From: CAWCUK01 sp963798775
Lineage (GTDB): Bacteria > Bacteroidota > Ignavibacteria > Ignavibacteriales > Ignavibacteriaceae
Direction of reading: 5' to 3'
NCBI GenBank assembly: GCA_963798775.1
Contig: CAWCUK010000006.1
Coordinates: 1 to 64,000 of the forward strand
DNA: 64,000 bases
Part shown: one piece after another, positions 5,955 to 15,280 of the stretch
How the letters are laid out: each line of letters opens with the position of its first letter
Position numbering within the stretch: position 1 is the first letter of the stretch
Translations under genes and position numbers: made by a program
The notes under the pieces: model-generated
Seen by the model: only the letters and a program-made list of their open reading frames with translations
Told to the model about the DNA's origin: nothing
Database searches by the model: none

Positions 5955-7913
5955 GTGTGGTTGGTATTAAAACACATAAAGCTTTTTAATCCTTTTTATA
6001 CCTCCCTTATAATTTATTATTTATTTACTGTTTCTTTATATTTACAACTCATCGTCCATAAAAATGTAAGTAAAATGTCATTTAAAAATTGTTTGAGCGA
6101 GACTATTGGTTTCTGTTCAATAAAAGAAAGTACTGTTGATGAATTTCTTCAAAAAGTCGCGGATTCTATTCATCAATCTTTTGATGAGGAAAATACTCCT
6201 TCAGTATTAATTGAATTCAAAAATAAAAAATATTATTCCGCTTATTTTAATCAATCTCAATTTTACACTTCTCAGCCAATCAAAAATGAAGAAAATATAA
6301 TAGGGGAAATTTGTCTTTATTATAAGAAAAAGGTTGAATTAACACCTAACGATAAAACTGTTTTAGCAAATATCTCATCTCTGATAAATATTTTTACTTC
6401 ACAAAAAGAGTACGAACAAAAGATTGCGGAAAATGAAAAGCACTCATTAACTTTATTGGAATTTCTTCCGCTTGCCGCTTGGATACGTGTTAATGAGAAA
6501 ATAGTTTACATGAACCGAAAAGGAATTGAACTGCTTGGCTTAACAAATAAAGACGAAATAATTAATAGTTCAAATTTTGATTTTGTTCATCCCGATGATG
6601 CATGCGTGATTAAAGAGAGAATGGAAACATTATATAACGAAAAAACTGTTCCTTCATTATATGAACGATTTATTAAAAAAAACGGTGAATTAATTCACGC
6701 GGAAGTTTCCGCTTCGGCCTATAAATATTTAGGCCAAGACGCGTTCTTAGTTTTAGCCCGCGATATTACCGAAAAAAAAGAAATTGAAAAGGCGCTAAAA
6801 GTAAGTGAACATCGTTATAAGGATTTGGCCGATTCACTTCCGCAAAATATTTTTGAAACCGATGAAAAAGGAAATATTACTTTTGTCAATAAATCCGGTT
6901 TATCTGTTTTTGGTTATTCAGAAGAAGAATTAACTGAAGGACTTTTGGTTTTTAACATGATTGTGCCGGAGGACCGGGAAAGAGCTTTTTCACAGTTTAA
7001 TAAAGTTATGAACGGTGAAGTAATTCATGGTTCTGAGTACAAAGCTTTGAAAAAGGACGGTACTACTTTCCCTTCGCTGGTTTATACTGTGCCGATAAAT
7101 CCCAGTGAAAAAATAAAAGGTTTAAGAGGAATATTAATCGATATTTCCGATGAGAAAAAAGCGATTGAAGAGATTATTAAAGCCAAGGAAAAATCGGAAG
7201 AAGCTAACCGTTTAAGATCCGCTTTTTTATCTACTATGTCTCACGAAATCCGAACGCCGCTTCATTCAATATTGGGTTTATCCGAATTTATAAGAGACGC
7301 GTTTTATGAAAATGCCGATGAAGAAACAAAAGGCTTTTTTGATCTACTGATGGAGTCAAGTCAACGCTTATTACGCACAATTACTTCTATATTAGATTAT
7401 TCAAGAATTATCTCAAACAGCTTTGATGTAACAATTTCAGCTTTTTCTTTAAATTTAATTCTGGAGAGTTTATATAATAAAATATATCCGCGGGCACAAA
7501 AAAAGGGTTTAGAGTTAAAAGTTATTATTCCGCCCAAAAATATTATGCTTCTCGCTGATGATTACTGCTGTAAACACGCTTTATTAAATGTTATTGATAA
7601 TGCCATAAAGTACAGCAGTAAAGGTAAAATAGAAGTTTCGGTTTCGGAAGAGGAAGATATGATCCGAATAAAAATTAAGGATGAAGGAATTGGTATGACA
7701 GAGCAATACCAAGAATTTTTATTTGAAGCGTTTAGTCAAGAAGACGTACGCTTAAACCGTAAGTATGAAGGAACAGGCTTGGGACTGGCGTTAACTAAGA
7801 ATTTTATTGAATTGGTAAACGGAAAAATAGAAATTGAAAGTGAGAAGAATATAGGAACAACTGTTCATCTTTATATACCTGCCGCAAAAGGTATGTCTGA
7901 TTCAAAAAATTAA
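5955..7913 (+). CDS. PAS-domain sensor histidine kinase
   Basis: Order: N-terminal sensory region (about 40-165, GAF-like), PAS 1 (about 168-285, ending VLARDITEKKEIEKAL), PAS 2 (about 287-410, LIDISDEKKAIEE), HisKA with phospho-acceptor His 430 (STMSHEIRTPLHSI), then HATPase with N box (DNAIKYSS), G1 (DEGIGMTE) and G2 (GTGLGLALTK). No receiver domain and no adjacent response regulator, so its partner is elsewhere. The first 40 residues from 5955 are hydrophobic and may be non-coding; ATG at 6075 (MSFKNCLSE) is an equally good start and would make the protein soluble and 612 residues. Function of the signal cannot be told from sequence. Confidence 0.9.
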   Translation: MWLVLKHIKLFNPFYTSLIIYYLFTVSLYLQLIVHKNVSKMSFKNCLSETIGFCSIKESTVDEFLQKVADSIHQSFDEENTPSVLIEFKNKKYYSAYFNQSQFYTSQPIKNEENIIGEICLYYKKKVELTPNDKTVLANISSLINIFTSQKEYEQKIAENEKHSLTLLEFLPLAAWIRVNEKIVYMNRKGIELLGLTNKDEIINSSNFDFVHPDDACVIKERMETLYNEKTVPSLYERFIKKNGELIHAEVSASAYKYLGQDAFLVLARDITEKKEIEKALKVSEHRYKDLADSLPQNIFETDEKGNITFVNKSGLSVFGYSEEELTEGLLVFNMIVPEDRERAFSQFNKVMNGEVIHGSEYKALKKDGTTFPSLVYTVPINPSEKIKGLRGILIDISDEKKAIEEIIKAKEKSEEANRLRSAFLSTMSHEIRTPLHSILGLSEFIRDAFYENADEETKGFFDLLMESSQRLLRTITSILDYSRIISNSFDVTISAFSLNLILESLYNKIYPRAQKKGLELKVIIPPKNIMLLADDYCCKHALLNVIDNAIKYSSKGKIEVSVSEEEDMIRIKIKDEGIGMTEQYQEFLFEAFSQEDVRLNRKYEGTGLGLALTKNFIELVNGKIEIESEKNIGTTVHLYIPAAKGMSDSKN

Positions 7914-8084
7914 TAAATAAATGCCCACGATTTTCATGGTAGAATTAAAATATATCGGTAAAAGTTCATATTATGACTCTTCGGTCATATTTTGTCTGTC
8001 GTATATCAACGATTATTTTCATTTTACTTATTGGTTAAGTATATTTGAAAATTCATTAACTAAAAAAATAGGATTCCAGTATAA

Positions 8085-9488
8085 ATGGCTGAAAAATATG
8101 ATATTGCCGTACTGGGCGGAGGTCCTGGCGGTTATGTAGCTGCTATTAGAGCCGCGCAGTTAGGGTTAAAAACAGTAGTAATTGATAAAGATAATTTAGG
8201 CGGAATTTGTCTGAATTGGGGTTGTATCCCTACAAAATCTCTCCTTCGTAATGCTGAAATTTTTGATAATGTTAAAAATCATGGAGATGATTTTGGAATA
8301 AAATATAAAGATTTGGAATTCGATTTTTCCCGCATCATCAAAAGAAGCAGAGATATTTCAGACCGCATTACTAAAAATGTAGAAATGCTTATTAAAAAGA
8401 ATAAGATAGCCCGAATAAGAGGTTTCGGAAAATTTGTTTCAAAAAATCAGTTAGATATATACGATGACAACGGTAAGAAATTTGATTCAGTTAGTGCCGA
8501 TAAAATAATTATTGCCACCGGAGCCCGCCCTAGAACCGTTCCTTCTATTCCTGTGGATAAAAAAAATATTATAACTAGTACCGAAGCAATGATTCTTGCT
8601 GAATTACCGAATGAATTAATTGTTATAGGCGCCGGCGCGATAGGAATTGAATTCGCTTATTTTTATTCGGTGTTGGGAACTAAAGTTACTATTGTGGAAA
8701 TGCTGGATAATATTCTTCCTATTGAAGATAAAGAAGTCTCACAAACTCTTCAAAAAAGCTTCAAGAAACGGGGTATTCAGATTTTCACTAATGCAACTGT
8801 GGAAAAAGCCGAATCAAAAGGGAAGAAGGTTAAAGTAGCTATAAAAGTTAATGGTGAAACTAAAGAACTTTCCGCCGATAAGGTTTTAAACGCTATAGGT
8901 GTTACCGGTAATGTGGAAGGGTTCGGCTTGGAAGAATTAGGTGTAGAATTATTTAAGAATCATATAAAAGTAAATAAGTCTACTTATGAAACTAATGTAA
9001 AAGGAATTTACGCGATCGGCGATGTAATAGGGCCGCCTTGGTTAGCTCATGTTGCTTCCGCGGAAGGAATTCATTGTGTTGAAAAAATTAAAGATTTAAC
9101 TCCTCCCGATATAATTTATGAAAATATTCCCGGGTGTACTTACTGCCAGCCGCAAGTGGCAAGTGTTGGCCTAACAGAAGCAAAAGCAAAAGAAGCCGGT
9201 TATGAAGTTAAAGTCGGTAAATTTCCTTTTATGGCAAGCGGTAAAGCTTTTGCAGTAGGGGAAAGAGAAGGTTTCGTTAAATTTATTTTCGACGCGAAGT
9301 ACGGAGAAATTTTAGGCGCCCACATTATAGGAGCGGAAGCGACCGAACTTATTGCCGAAGTAGGTTTAGCCAAATCTTTGGAGGCTACCGGAGATTCCAT
9401 AATAAAAACTGTTCACGCGCATCCTACTTTATCCGAATCAATAATGGAAGCTGCCGCTAACGCTTACGGTGAATCGATTCATATTTAA
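8085..9488 (+). CDS. lpdA: Dihydrolipoyl dehydrogenase (E3)
   Basis: A 467-residue flavoprotein of usual length. FAD-binding GGGPGGYVAAIRAAQLG at the N-terminus, redox disulfide in GGICLNWGCIPTKS (Cys around residues 41 and 46), NAD-binding GAGAIGIEFAYF, second FAD contact YAIGDVIG, and C-terminal dimer interface with the catalytic HAHPTLSE. It reoxidises dihydrolipoamide on the E2 subunit and passes electrons to NAD+. First gene of an operon with lipB, E1, E2 and lipA (spacing 21 bp to lipB). It may serve several 2-oxoacid dehydrogenases if no other copy exists. Confidence 0.97.
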   Translation: MAEKYDIAVLGGGPGGYVAAIRAAQLGLKTVVIDKDNLGGICLNWGCIPTKSLLRNAEIFDNVKNHGDDFGIKYKDLEFDFSRIIKRSRDISDRITKNVEMLIKKNKIARIRGFGKFVSKNQLDIYDDNGKKFDSVSADKIIIATGARPRTVPSIPVDKKNIITSTEAMILAELPNELIVIGAGAIGIEFAYFYSVLGTKVTIVEMLDNILPIEDKEVSQTLQKSFKKRGIQIFTNATVEKAESKGKKVKVAIKVNGETKELSADKVLNAIGVTGNVEGFGLEELGVELFKNHIKVNKSTYETNVKGIYAIGDVIGPPWLAHVASAEGIHCVEKIKDLTPPDIIYENIPGCTYCQPQVASVGLTEAKAKEAGYEVKVGKFPFMASGKAFAVGEREGFVKFIFDAKYGEILGAHIIGAEATELIAEVGLAKSLEATGDSIIKTVHAHPTLSESIMEAAANAYGESIHI

Positions 9489-9509
9489 TAGATTTGATGA
9501 TTAAATTTA

Positions 9510-10211
9510 ATGACAAAAGAATTTACATATTGCGATCTTAGTTTTATAGATTATAAAGAAGCATGGGATCTTCAAAGAGAAACTTTTGAACTGCGTTACC
9601 GGAATAAAATAAGCGATGTTTTTTATCTCCTGGAACATCCGCATACTTATACACTGGGCAAAACCGCTGAGCAAGAGCATTTAGTGAGCTCAAAAAAATA
9701 TTTAGATGAAAATAAAATTTCCGTTTATAATATTGATAGAGGCGGCGATATTACTTACCACGGGCCGGGACAAATTGTCGGTTACCCTATAATAAATTTA
9801 ACTGAATGGAAACAAGACACTCATAAATATCTTCGTGCTTTAGAAGAAGTTATTATTAGAGTCTGTGCTCATTACGGTTTGTCGGGTACGCGCGATCCTA
9901 AATATACCGGTGTTTGGATTGAAAATAGAAAAATAGCGGCAATAGGCATAAAAGTTAGCCGCTGGATTACGATGCACGGTTTCGCGTTTAATGTTAACAC
10001 AAATCTTTCTTTGTTTAAAGGAATTATACCCTGCGGAATCTTTGATAAGGAAGTTACTTCTTTACAAAAAGAAGTAGGCAGACAAATAGATATTTCGGAA
10101 GTAAAAAATTTATTAGTTGAAAACTTTAAGGAAGTTTTCGAATACGGTGAGATATTAACTCTTACAAAAGAAGAAATTTTGTCTGCGTCAAATAACCAAC
10201 AGTTAATATGA
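9510..10211 (+). CDS. lipB: Octanoyltransferase LipB
   Basis: Transfers octanoate from acyl carrier protein to the lipoyl lysine of E2, the first step of lipoate assembly. Signature GGDITYHGPGQIVGYPI, then GTRDPKYTGVWIENRKIAAIG with the catalytic lysine and IIPCGI with the catalytic Cys near residue 175. Length 233 is usual. It sits between lpdA and E1, only 10 bp from the next gene, so lipoate is made together with the complex that needs it. Start ATG at 9510 follows lpdA by 21 bp. Confidence 0.97.
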   Translation: MTKEFTYCDLSFIDYKEAWDLQRETFELRYRNKISDVFYLLEHPHTYTLGKTAEQEHLVSSKKYLDENKISVYNIDRGGDITYHGPGQIVGYPIINLTEWKQDTHKYLRALEEVIIRVCAHYGLSGTRDPKYTGVWIENRKIAAIGIKVSRWITMHGFAFNVNTNLSLFKGIIPCGIFDKEVTSLQKEVGRQIDISEVKNLLVENFKEVFEYGEILTLTKEEILSASNNQQLI

Positions 10212-10221
10212 AAGGTTAAGA

Positions 10222-12351
10222 ATGGCTAAAAGGAATTCATCAAAAAATGAAGTTACACAAAAAAACAGCAGAACTAATAAAGGGAAAACCGCTGCAAATA
10301 ATGGAAAAAAATTAGCCTCGTCCAAAGGTGAATTATCCTCATTAAAATTAAAAAAAGAAGATGCGATAAATTTTTTAAGAACAATGTTACTGGCGAGAAA
10401 TATTGATAATAAAGCAATGAATCTTCTTCGCCAGGGAAAAACTTTTTTTCATATAGCCGGCGCGGGACACGAAGCAATTCAAGTGGCGCTCGGTGCTTTA
10501 CTCGACCCCAAAAAAGATTGGTTTTTTCCGTATTATAGAGATCTTGCTTTAGTGCTTTCAACAGGAGTTACGCCTAAAGAATTTTTTCTTCAGTGTTTTG
10601 CAAAATCGGATGATCCTTCAAGCGGCGGAAAACAACTTCCCTGCCATTGGGGAAATAAAGAAATTAAGCTCCCCTCACAATCAAGTCCCACAGGTACGCA
10701 ATTTTTAAATGCGGTAGGTACAGCTCTGGCTTCAGTTAAAAAAGGGGAAAATAATGTAACTTATGTAAGCAGCGGTGAAGGAACTACAAGTCAAGGTGAG
10801 TTTCATGAAGCGGTAAACTGGGCTAGCCGCGAGAAAATTCCGGTTTTATTTGTTGTGCAAAATAATAAATACGCAATTTCTGTTCACGTAAAACAGCAGA
10901 GTGGCGGAAAAGAAAATTCAATTGCCGAAATGATGTCGGGTTTCGCGCATCTTCACCGTTCAAGAATAGACGGGACCGATTTTACCGAAGCTTTTAAGGC
11001 TGTGCGTGATGCGATTGAACATATAAAAAGCGGCAAAGGCCCTGCTTTAATTGAAGCTGAAGTGGTAAGGCTTCTTTCTCATTCATCCTCCGATGATCAA
11101 AAAAAATATAGAGATTCAAAAGAACTTGAAGAAGATTTAAAAAATTGTCCCATTGAAAAGTTTGCAAGACAATTAATAGCTGATAAAAAACTTACTAAAG
11201 ATGAGTACGAAAAATTAAAAGCTGATACAAAAGAAGAAATAGATAAGGCGGCTGAAGAAGCCTCTAAAGCAGCGGATCCTAAAATTGAGGAAGCCGCAAA
11301 TCATATTTTTGATGAAAGCGGACTAAAGGATAAACTTGAGTATGAACAAAATCCTCCTTCCGGAAAATCTATTGTTATGGTTGACGCCATAAATCATGCC
11401 CTGCGGGAAGAGATGGAAATAAATAAAGACATTTATCTTTTTGGTGAAGATATTGCCGATAAAAAAGGAGGCGTTTTTACGGCGACTAAAGGACTTTCCA
11501 CTAAATTCGGAGATGAAAGAGTATTCAATTCTCCGTTGGCGGAAGCAAGTATTATGGGCGTAGCCGTTGGTATGGCATTGGCCGGATTAAAGCCTGTGGT
11601 TGAAATTCAATTCGGTGATTACATTTGGCCCGGCTTTATGCAGATGAAAAGCGAATTAGCTACAATGCGTTACCGTTCTAATAATACTTGGACTTCATCG
11701 GTGGTTACTCGTGTTGCCGTCGGCGGTTATATTCACGGCGGTTTATACCATAGTCAAAACATCGAATCATTTTTCGCGCATATTCCCGGTATTTATATCG
11801 CTTATCCTTCAAACGCCGCCGACGCAAAAGGATTATTAAAAACAGCTTGCAGAATAGATGATCCGGTTTTATTCTGCGAACATAAAGGATTATATCGACA
11901 AAGTTTTTCAACTTCTCCCGAACCGGATGAAAATTATTTAGTTCCGTTTGGTAAAGCTAAAATAGTTAGGGAAGGTGAGGATATAACTGTTATATCCTAT
12001 GGCGCTTCTCTTTGGGATTCTGTTTTGGCCGCGAAAAAATTGGAAGATGAAGGTTATTCGGTTGAAGTAGTCGATCTTCGTACCATTATTCCTCTTGATG
12101 TTGAAACTATTTTTAATTCGGTTAAAAAAACGAATAAAGCGGTGGTTATTCATGAGGATACTTTAACCGGCGGTTTTGGAGCCGAAGTAGCTGCCCGTGT
12201 TTCTGATGAATGTTTTCAGTATCTAGATGGGCCCGTAAAAAGAATTGCCGCGAAAGATTCGCATATTCCTTATTCACCGATTCTGGAAAATGCGGTTCTT
12301 CCCAGCAGAGAACAAGTTTATAAAGGTATAAAAGAATTAATAGAATTTTAA
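10222..12351 (+). CDS. Fused alpha/beta 2-oxoacid dehydrogenase E1
   Basis: One 709-residue chain holding both E1 subunits that are usually separate. Residues 1-50 are a Lys/Ser/Asn-rich linker; about 50-350 is E1-alpha with the thiamine-diphosphate motif GEGTTSQGEFHEAVNW ... VQNNKYAIS; about 383-709 is E1-beta (IVMVDAINHALREEM, FGEDIADKKGGVF, SPLAEASIMGVAVGMAL). GEG in place of GDG is common in branched-chain type enzymes. Substrate could be pyruvate or branched-chain 2-oxoacids; sequence alone does not decide. Fused E1 proteins of this kind are known in Bacteroidota and relatives. Lies between lipB and E2 in the operon. Confidence 0.92.
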   Translation: MAKRNSSKNEVTQKNSRTNKGKTAANNGKKLASSKGELSSLKLKKEDAINFLRTMLLARNIDNKAMNLLRQGKTFFHIAGAGHEAIQVALGALLDPKKDWFFPYYRDLALVLSTGVTPKEFFLQCFAKSDDPSSGGKQLPCHWGNKEIKLPSQSSPTGTQFLNAVGTALASVKKGENNVTYVSSGEGTTSQGEFHEAVNWASREKIPVLFVVQNNKYAISVHVKQQSGGKENSIAEMMSGFAHLHRSRIDGTDFTEAFKAVRDAIEHIKSGKGPALIEAEVVRLLSHSSSDDQKKYRDSKELEEDLKNCPIEKFARQLIADKKLTKDEYEKLKADTKEEIDKAAEEASKAADPKIEEAANHIFDESGLKDKLEYEQNPPSGKSIVMVDAINHALREEMEINKDIYLFGEDIADKKGGVFTATKGLSTKFGDERVFNSPLAEASIMGVAVGMALAGLKPVVEIQFGDYIWPGFMQMKSELATMRYRSNNTWTSSVVTRVAVGGYIHGGLYHSQNIESFFAHIPGIYIAYPSNAADAKGLLKTACRIDDPVLFCEHKGLYRQSFSTSPEPDENYLVPFGKAKIVREGEDITVISYGASLWDSVLAAKKLEDEGYSVEVVDLRTIIPLDVETIFNSVKKTNKAVVIHEDTLTGGFGAEVAARVSDECFQYLDGPVKRIAAKDSHIPYSPILENAVLPSREQVYKGIKELIEF

Positions 12352-12379
12352 TTTCCACAGAAATTTAGGAGCTGCGAAA

Positions 12380-14116
12380 ATGGATGTTGTAATGCCAAAA
12401 ATGGGTGAAAGTGTTAGTGAAGGTACACTGATTAAGTGGCATAAAAAAGAAGGTGATCAGGTAAAAAGAGATGAAATAATTTTTGAGATAAGTACCGATA
12501 AAGTTGATACCGAAATTCCTTCGCCCGCGGATGGAGTGCTTACTAAAATTAATGTTCAGGAAGGAGATACTGTTGAAGTAGGAACAGTAGTAGCGCAAGT
12601 TAGTGAAGGGGGAGAAGCCCCTGCTGCGGAACCTGCCGCGCAAGCTGAAGACATCCAACAGGCTAAAGTTAAAGAGGAAAAACCTCATGAGGAAGAAGTT
12701 CCCGCTGAAGAAGGAAAAATAGAAGTTCCGGAACAAAAAGAAGCGGAAGTAAAACCGGTTTCAGGTGAAACAATTGATATTGCCATGCCGAAAATGGGTG
12801 AATCTGTAATGGAAGGAACAATTATAAAATGGCATAAAAAAGTTGGCGAAGCTGTTAAAAAAGATGAAACTATTTTTGAAATTAGTACCGATAAAGTTGA
12901 TACGGAAGTCCCTTCACCAGCAAATGGATTTTTGGCTGAGGTTTTAGTAGCTGAACAGGAAACTGTTGAAGTGGGTACTGTTGTCGCGAGACTTTCAACA
13001 GAGGCGGCGGAAGCTAAAGAAGTTAAACAGGAAGTTGTACGTGAAAAAGCCGAACAGAAGCAGCCGGAATTAACTAAAGCTCCGCAGAGGAAAGAGGAGC
13101 CGGAATCAATGCACGATAATTTTTCTCAATCCGCGGTAGAGGAACAGCGGGAAAGAAAAGGAACCGGCGCGTTTTTATCTCCTTTAGTATTAAATATTGC
13201 CCGTAAAGAAAATGTTAGTTTTGATGAATTATATAAGATTAAAGGTACGGGCCTTGAGGGAAGAGTTACCAAAAAAGATATATTAAATTATATAGAAAAT
13301 AGAGGAAGTCAAAAACCTGCAGAAGTAAAACCAGCGGTGCAGTCTTCGGCAATTAAACATGAAGCTCCTGCTCAAGAACCTTCTAAAATGCAGCCGGTTT
13401 ATTCTTCGGATCAAGTTGAAAAAATTCCGATGGATAACATCAGGCAGAAAATTATGCAGGCTATGATAAACAGCCGGGATACTTCTGTTCACGTTTCCGC
13501 TATGCTTGAAGTTGATATGACAAAAATTCACAACTTCATTCAGAAGAATCGTGACGAATATTTGAAAAAAGAAGGAGTTAAACTTACTTATATGCCTTTT
13601 ATAGCCAACGCGTGCGTAAAAGGATTAAAAGAATTCCCTCTGATAAATGCCGCTATTGAAGGTACCAATATATTAAAGAAAAAATATATTAACCTTGGAA
13701 TTGCTGTAGCCATTGAACCGACCGGTTTAATCGTTCCTAATATTAAAGCTGCCGATGAAAGAAATATTATCGGCCTTGCGAAATCTATAAATGATTTGGC
13801 CGCGAGAGCAAGAACAAAAAAACTTACTCCCGATGATATTACAAACGGCACTTTTACAATAACTAATTACGGTGTCTTCGGAACGATCTTCGGTACGCCC
13901 ATTATCAATCAGCCGGAAGTAGCGATTTTAGGAGTGGGTACCGTAGTTAAAAAACCGGTAGTTATTGAAGTCGATGGTATTGATACAATTGCCGTTAAAC
14001 CTGTAATGGCACTTACTCTTTCGCACGATCATCGTTTGGTTGACGGTATGCTCGGCGGAAGATTCTTAAAGTTCATAAAAGATACGTTAGAAAATTTTGA
14101 AAGCGCTTCGGTTTAG
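12380..14116 (+). CDS. Dihydrolipoamide acyltransferase E2, two lipoyl domains
   Basis: Order: lipoyl domain 1 (1-76, lipoyl Lys in STDKVDTEIPSP), Ala/Glu/Pro-rich linker, lipoyl domain 2 (132-208, STDKVDTEVPSP), second linker, peripheral-subunit-binding domain (about 264-304, LSPLVLNIARKENVS ... GLEGRVTKKDIL) and catalytic domain (about 345-578) ending in LSHDHRLVDG with the active His near 550. It is the core of the complex and carries acyl groups from E1. A ribosome site AGGAG precedes ATG. The two lipoyl domains are near-identical at the DNA level too, a recent duplication or a recombination hotspot. Confidence 0.96.
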   Translation: MDVVMPKMGESVSEGTLIKWHKKEGDQVKRDEIIFEISTDKVDTEIPSPADGVLTKINVQEGDTVEVGTVVAQVSEGGEAPAAEPAAQAEDIQQAKVKEEKPHEEEVPAEEGKIEVPEQKEAEVKPVSGETIDIAMPKMGESVMEGTIIKWHKKVGEAVKKDETIFEISTDKVDTEVPSPANGFLAEVLVAEQETVEVGTVVARLSTEAAEAKEVKQEVVREKAEQKQPELTKAPQRKEEPESMHDNFSQSAVEEQRERKGTGAFLSPLVLNIARKENVSFDELYKIKGTGLEGRVTKKDILNYIENRGSQKPAEVKPAVQSSAIKHEAPAQEPSKMQPVYSSDQVEKIPMDNIRQKIMQAMINSRDTSVHVSAMLEVDMTKIHNFIQKNRDEYLKKEGVKLTYMPFIANACVKGLKEFPLINAAIEGTNILKKKYINLGIAVAIEPTGLIVPNIKAADERNIIGLAKSINDLAARARTKKLTPDDITNGTFTITNYGVFGTIFGTPIINQPEVAILGVGTVVKKPVVIEVDGIDTIAVKPVMALTLSHDHRLVDGMLGGRFLKFIKDTLENFESASV

Positions 14117-14137
14117 TTAGAATTATTTTTCAAAAAA

Positions 14138-14156
14138 AAACCTTAAATTAAGGTTT
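14138..14156. terminator. Perfect 19-bp palindrome between E2 and lipA
   Basis: AAACCTTAA and TTAAGGTTT around a single A, with a run of nine A just before it. It could end transcription weakly, or attenuate lipA, or act as a binding site. There is no T-run after it on the plus strand, so a classical terminator for E2 is not well supported. Confidence 0.35.
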
Positions 14157-14185
14157 CTGAAAATCGAAAATTAAGAGTAATAGAA

Positions 14186-15095
14186 ATGATAATAAATCAG
14201 CATCAAAGAGAATTTAAAGATCAAATAGAAAAAGAAAAGAGTCCCTTTAGGAAAAAGACCGGATTGGCTGAAGGTAAAATTACCGACGGGTGATAATTAT
14301 AATGACGTTCGAAATTTAATGCGCAAACAGAAACTTAATACTGTCTGTGAAGAGGCTAGATGCCCCAACATTAGTGAATGCTGGAATCATAGAACCGCGA
14401 CTTTTATGATTTTAGGAGATACATGCACAAGAAGCTGCGGTTTTTGTAATATAAAAGTAGGCTTGCCTACCGAACTTGATTTGGACGAACCGAAACGTGT
14501 CGCTGAATCTGTAGTAGAATTAAATTTACGCCATGTTGTAATTACCTCGGTTAATAGGGATGAATTAAAGGACGGCGGTGCTTCAATATTTAAAGAATCG
14601 GTAAGATTAATAAATGAATCAATGCCGGATACTACTGTTGAAATTTTAATTCCGGATTTTAAAGGCTCCGAAGAAGCGTTTAATATTATTATGAAAAATC
14701 CTCCGGATATACTTAATCATAATCTTGAAACTGTTCCTAGATTGTATCACGCGGTTCGTCCCCAAGCTAAATATGAAAGAAGTTTAAGTGTTATCAGATG
14801 GTTTAAAGATAGATATCTTAAAACTAAAAGCGGAATTATGGTTGGTATTGGTGAGAAACCGGATGAAGTTTTGGAATTAATGCGCGATCTGGTAAACCAC
14901 GGATGCGATATTTTAACTATTGGTCAATATCTTCAGCCGACAAAAATGCATCTGCCGGTTGATAGGTTTGTTACACCGGATGAATTTAAAATGTATAAAG
15001 AAGAGGGAATAAAAATGGGATTTAAGATTGTCGAATCTTCTCCGCTTGTTCGAAGTTCTTACCACGCCGATGAACACGCGAGGGCACTTTTCTAA
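14186..15095 (+). CDS. lipA: Lipoyl synthase, one frameshift near the N-terminus
   Basis: Radical-SAM enzyme inserting two sulfurs into octanoyl-E2. Auxiliary cluster CEEARCPNISEC and radical-SAM cluster CTRSCGFCNI are both intact, as is the C-terminal RSSYHADEH. The start is at 14186 (MIINQHQREFKDQIEKEKS); the frame is lost around 14252-14257, where removal of one A gives FRKK-PDWLKVKLPTGDNYN and rejoins the main frame. ATG at 14319 would give a 258-residue protein lacking the N-terminal part (PDWLKVKLP) that is conserved in the family, so I reject it as the true start. The break is probably a sequencing error. Last gene of the operon. Confidence 0.88.
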
Positions 15096-15182
15096 TATTT
15101 TAAATGAACATCCTAAGTTATTGAAATGAAACAGGATGTTCTGTTCCTACAAAAATTAATATTTAATTAACAATTTTTATGT

Positions 15183-15212
15183 TTTGTTCTAAATATTTTC
15201 TGCTTATTTTTG
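15183..15212 (+). promoter_or_regulatory. Bacteroidota-type promoter for the secretion cluster
   Basis: TTTG at 15183-15186 and TATTTTTG (TAnnTTTG) at 15205-15212 with an 18-bp spacer, 68 bp before the first gene of the envelope cluster. This is the Bacteroidota primary-sigma consensus, not the enterobacterial one. Match by eye. Confidence 0.5.
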
Positions 15213-15280
15213 AAATCTAATTTGAGGGTCGTAAGACAATTTTTAATTAAAGAGATTTTTATAGAAAAAAATTACGTTTA

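Noticed and set aside
7921..8139. 72-codon frame before lpdA
   Set aside because: It overlaps the lpdA start in another frame and has no recognisable features; probably chance in AT-rich leader DNA.
12380..13020. Repeated DNA in the E2 gene as a mobile repeat
   Set aside because: It is the two homologous lipoyl domains.
14319..15095. LipA starting at the internal ATG
   Set aside because: The conserved N-terminal segment lies upstream and is restored by removing one base.
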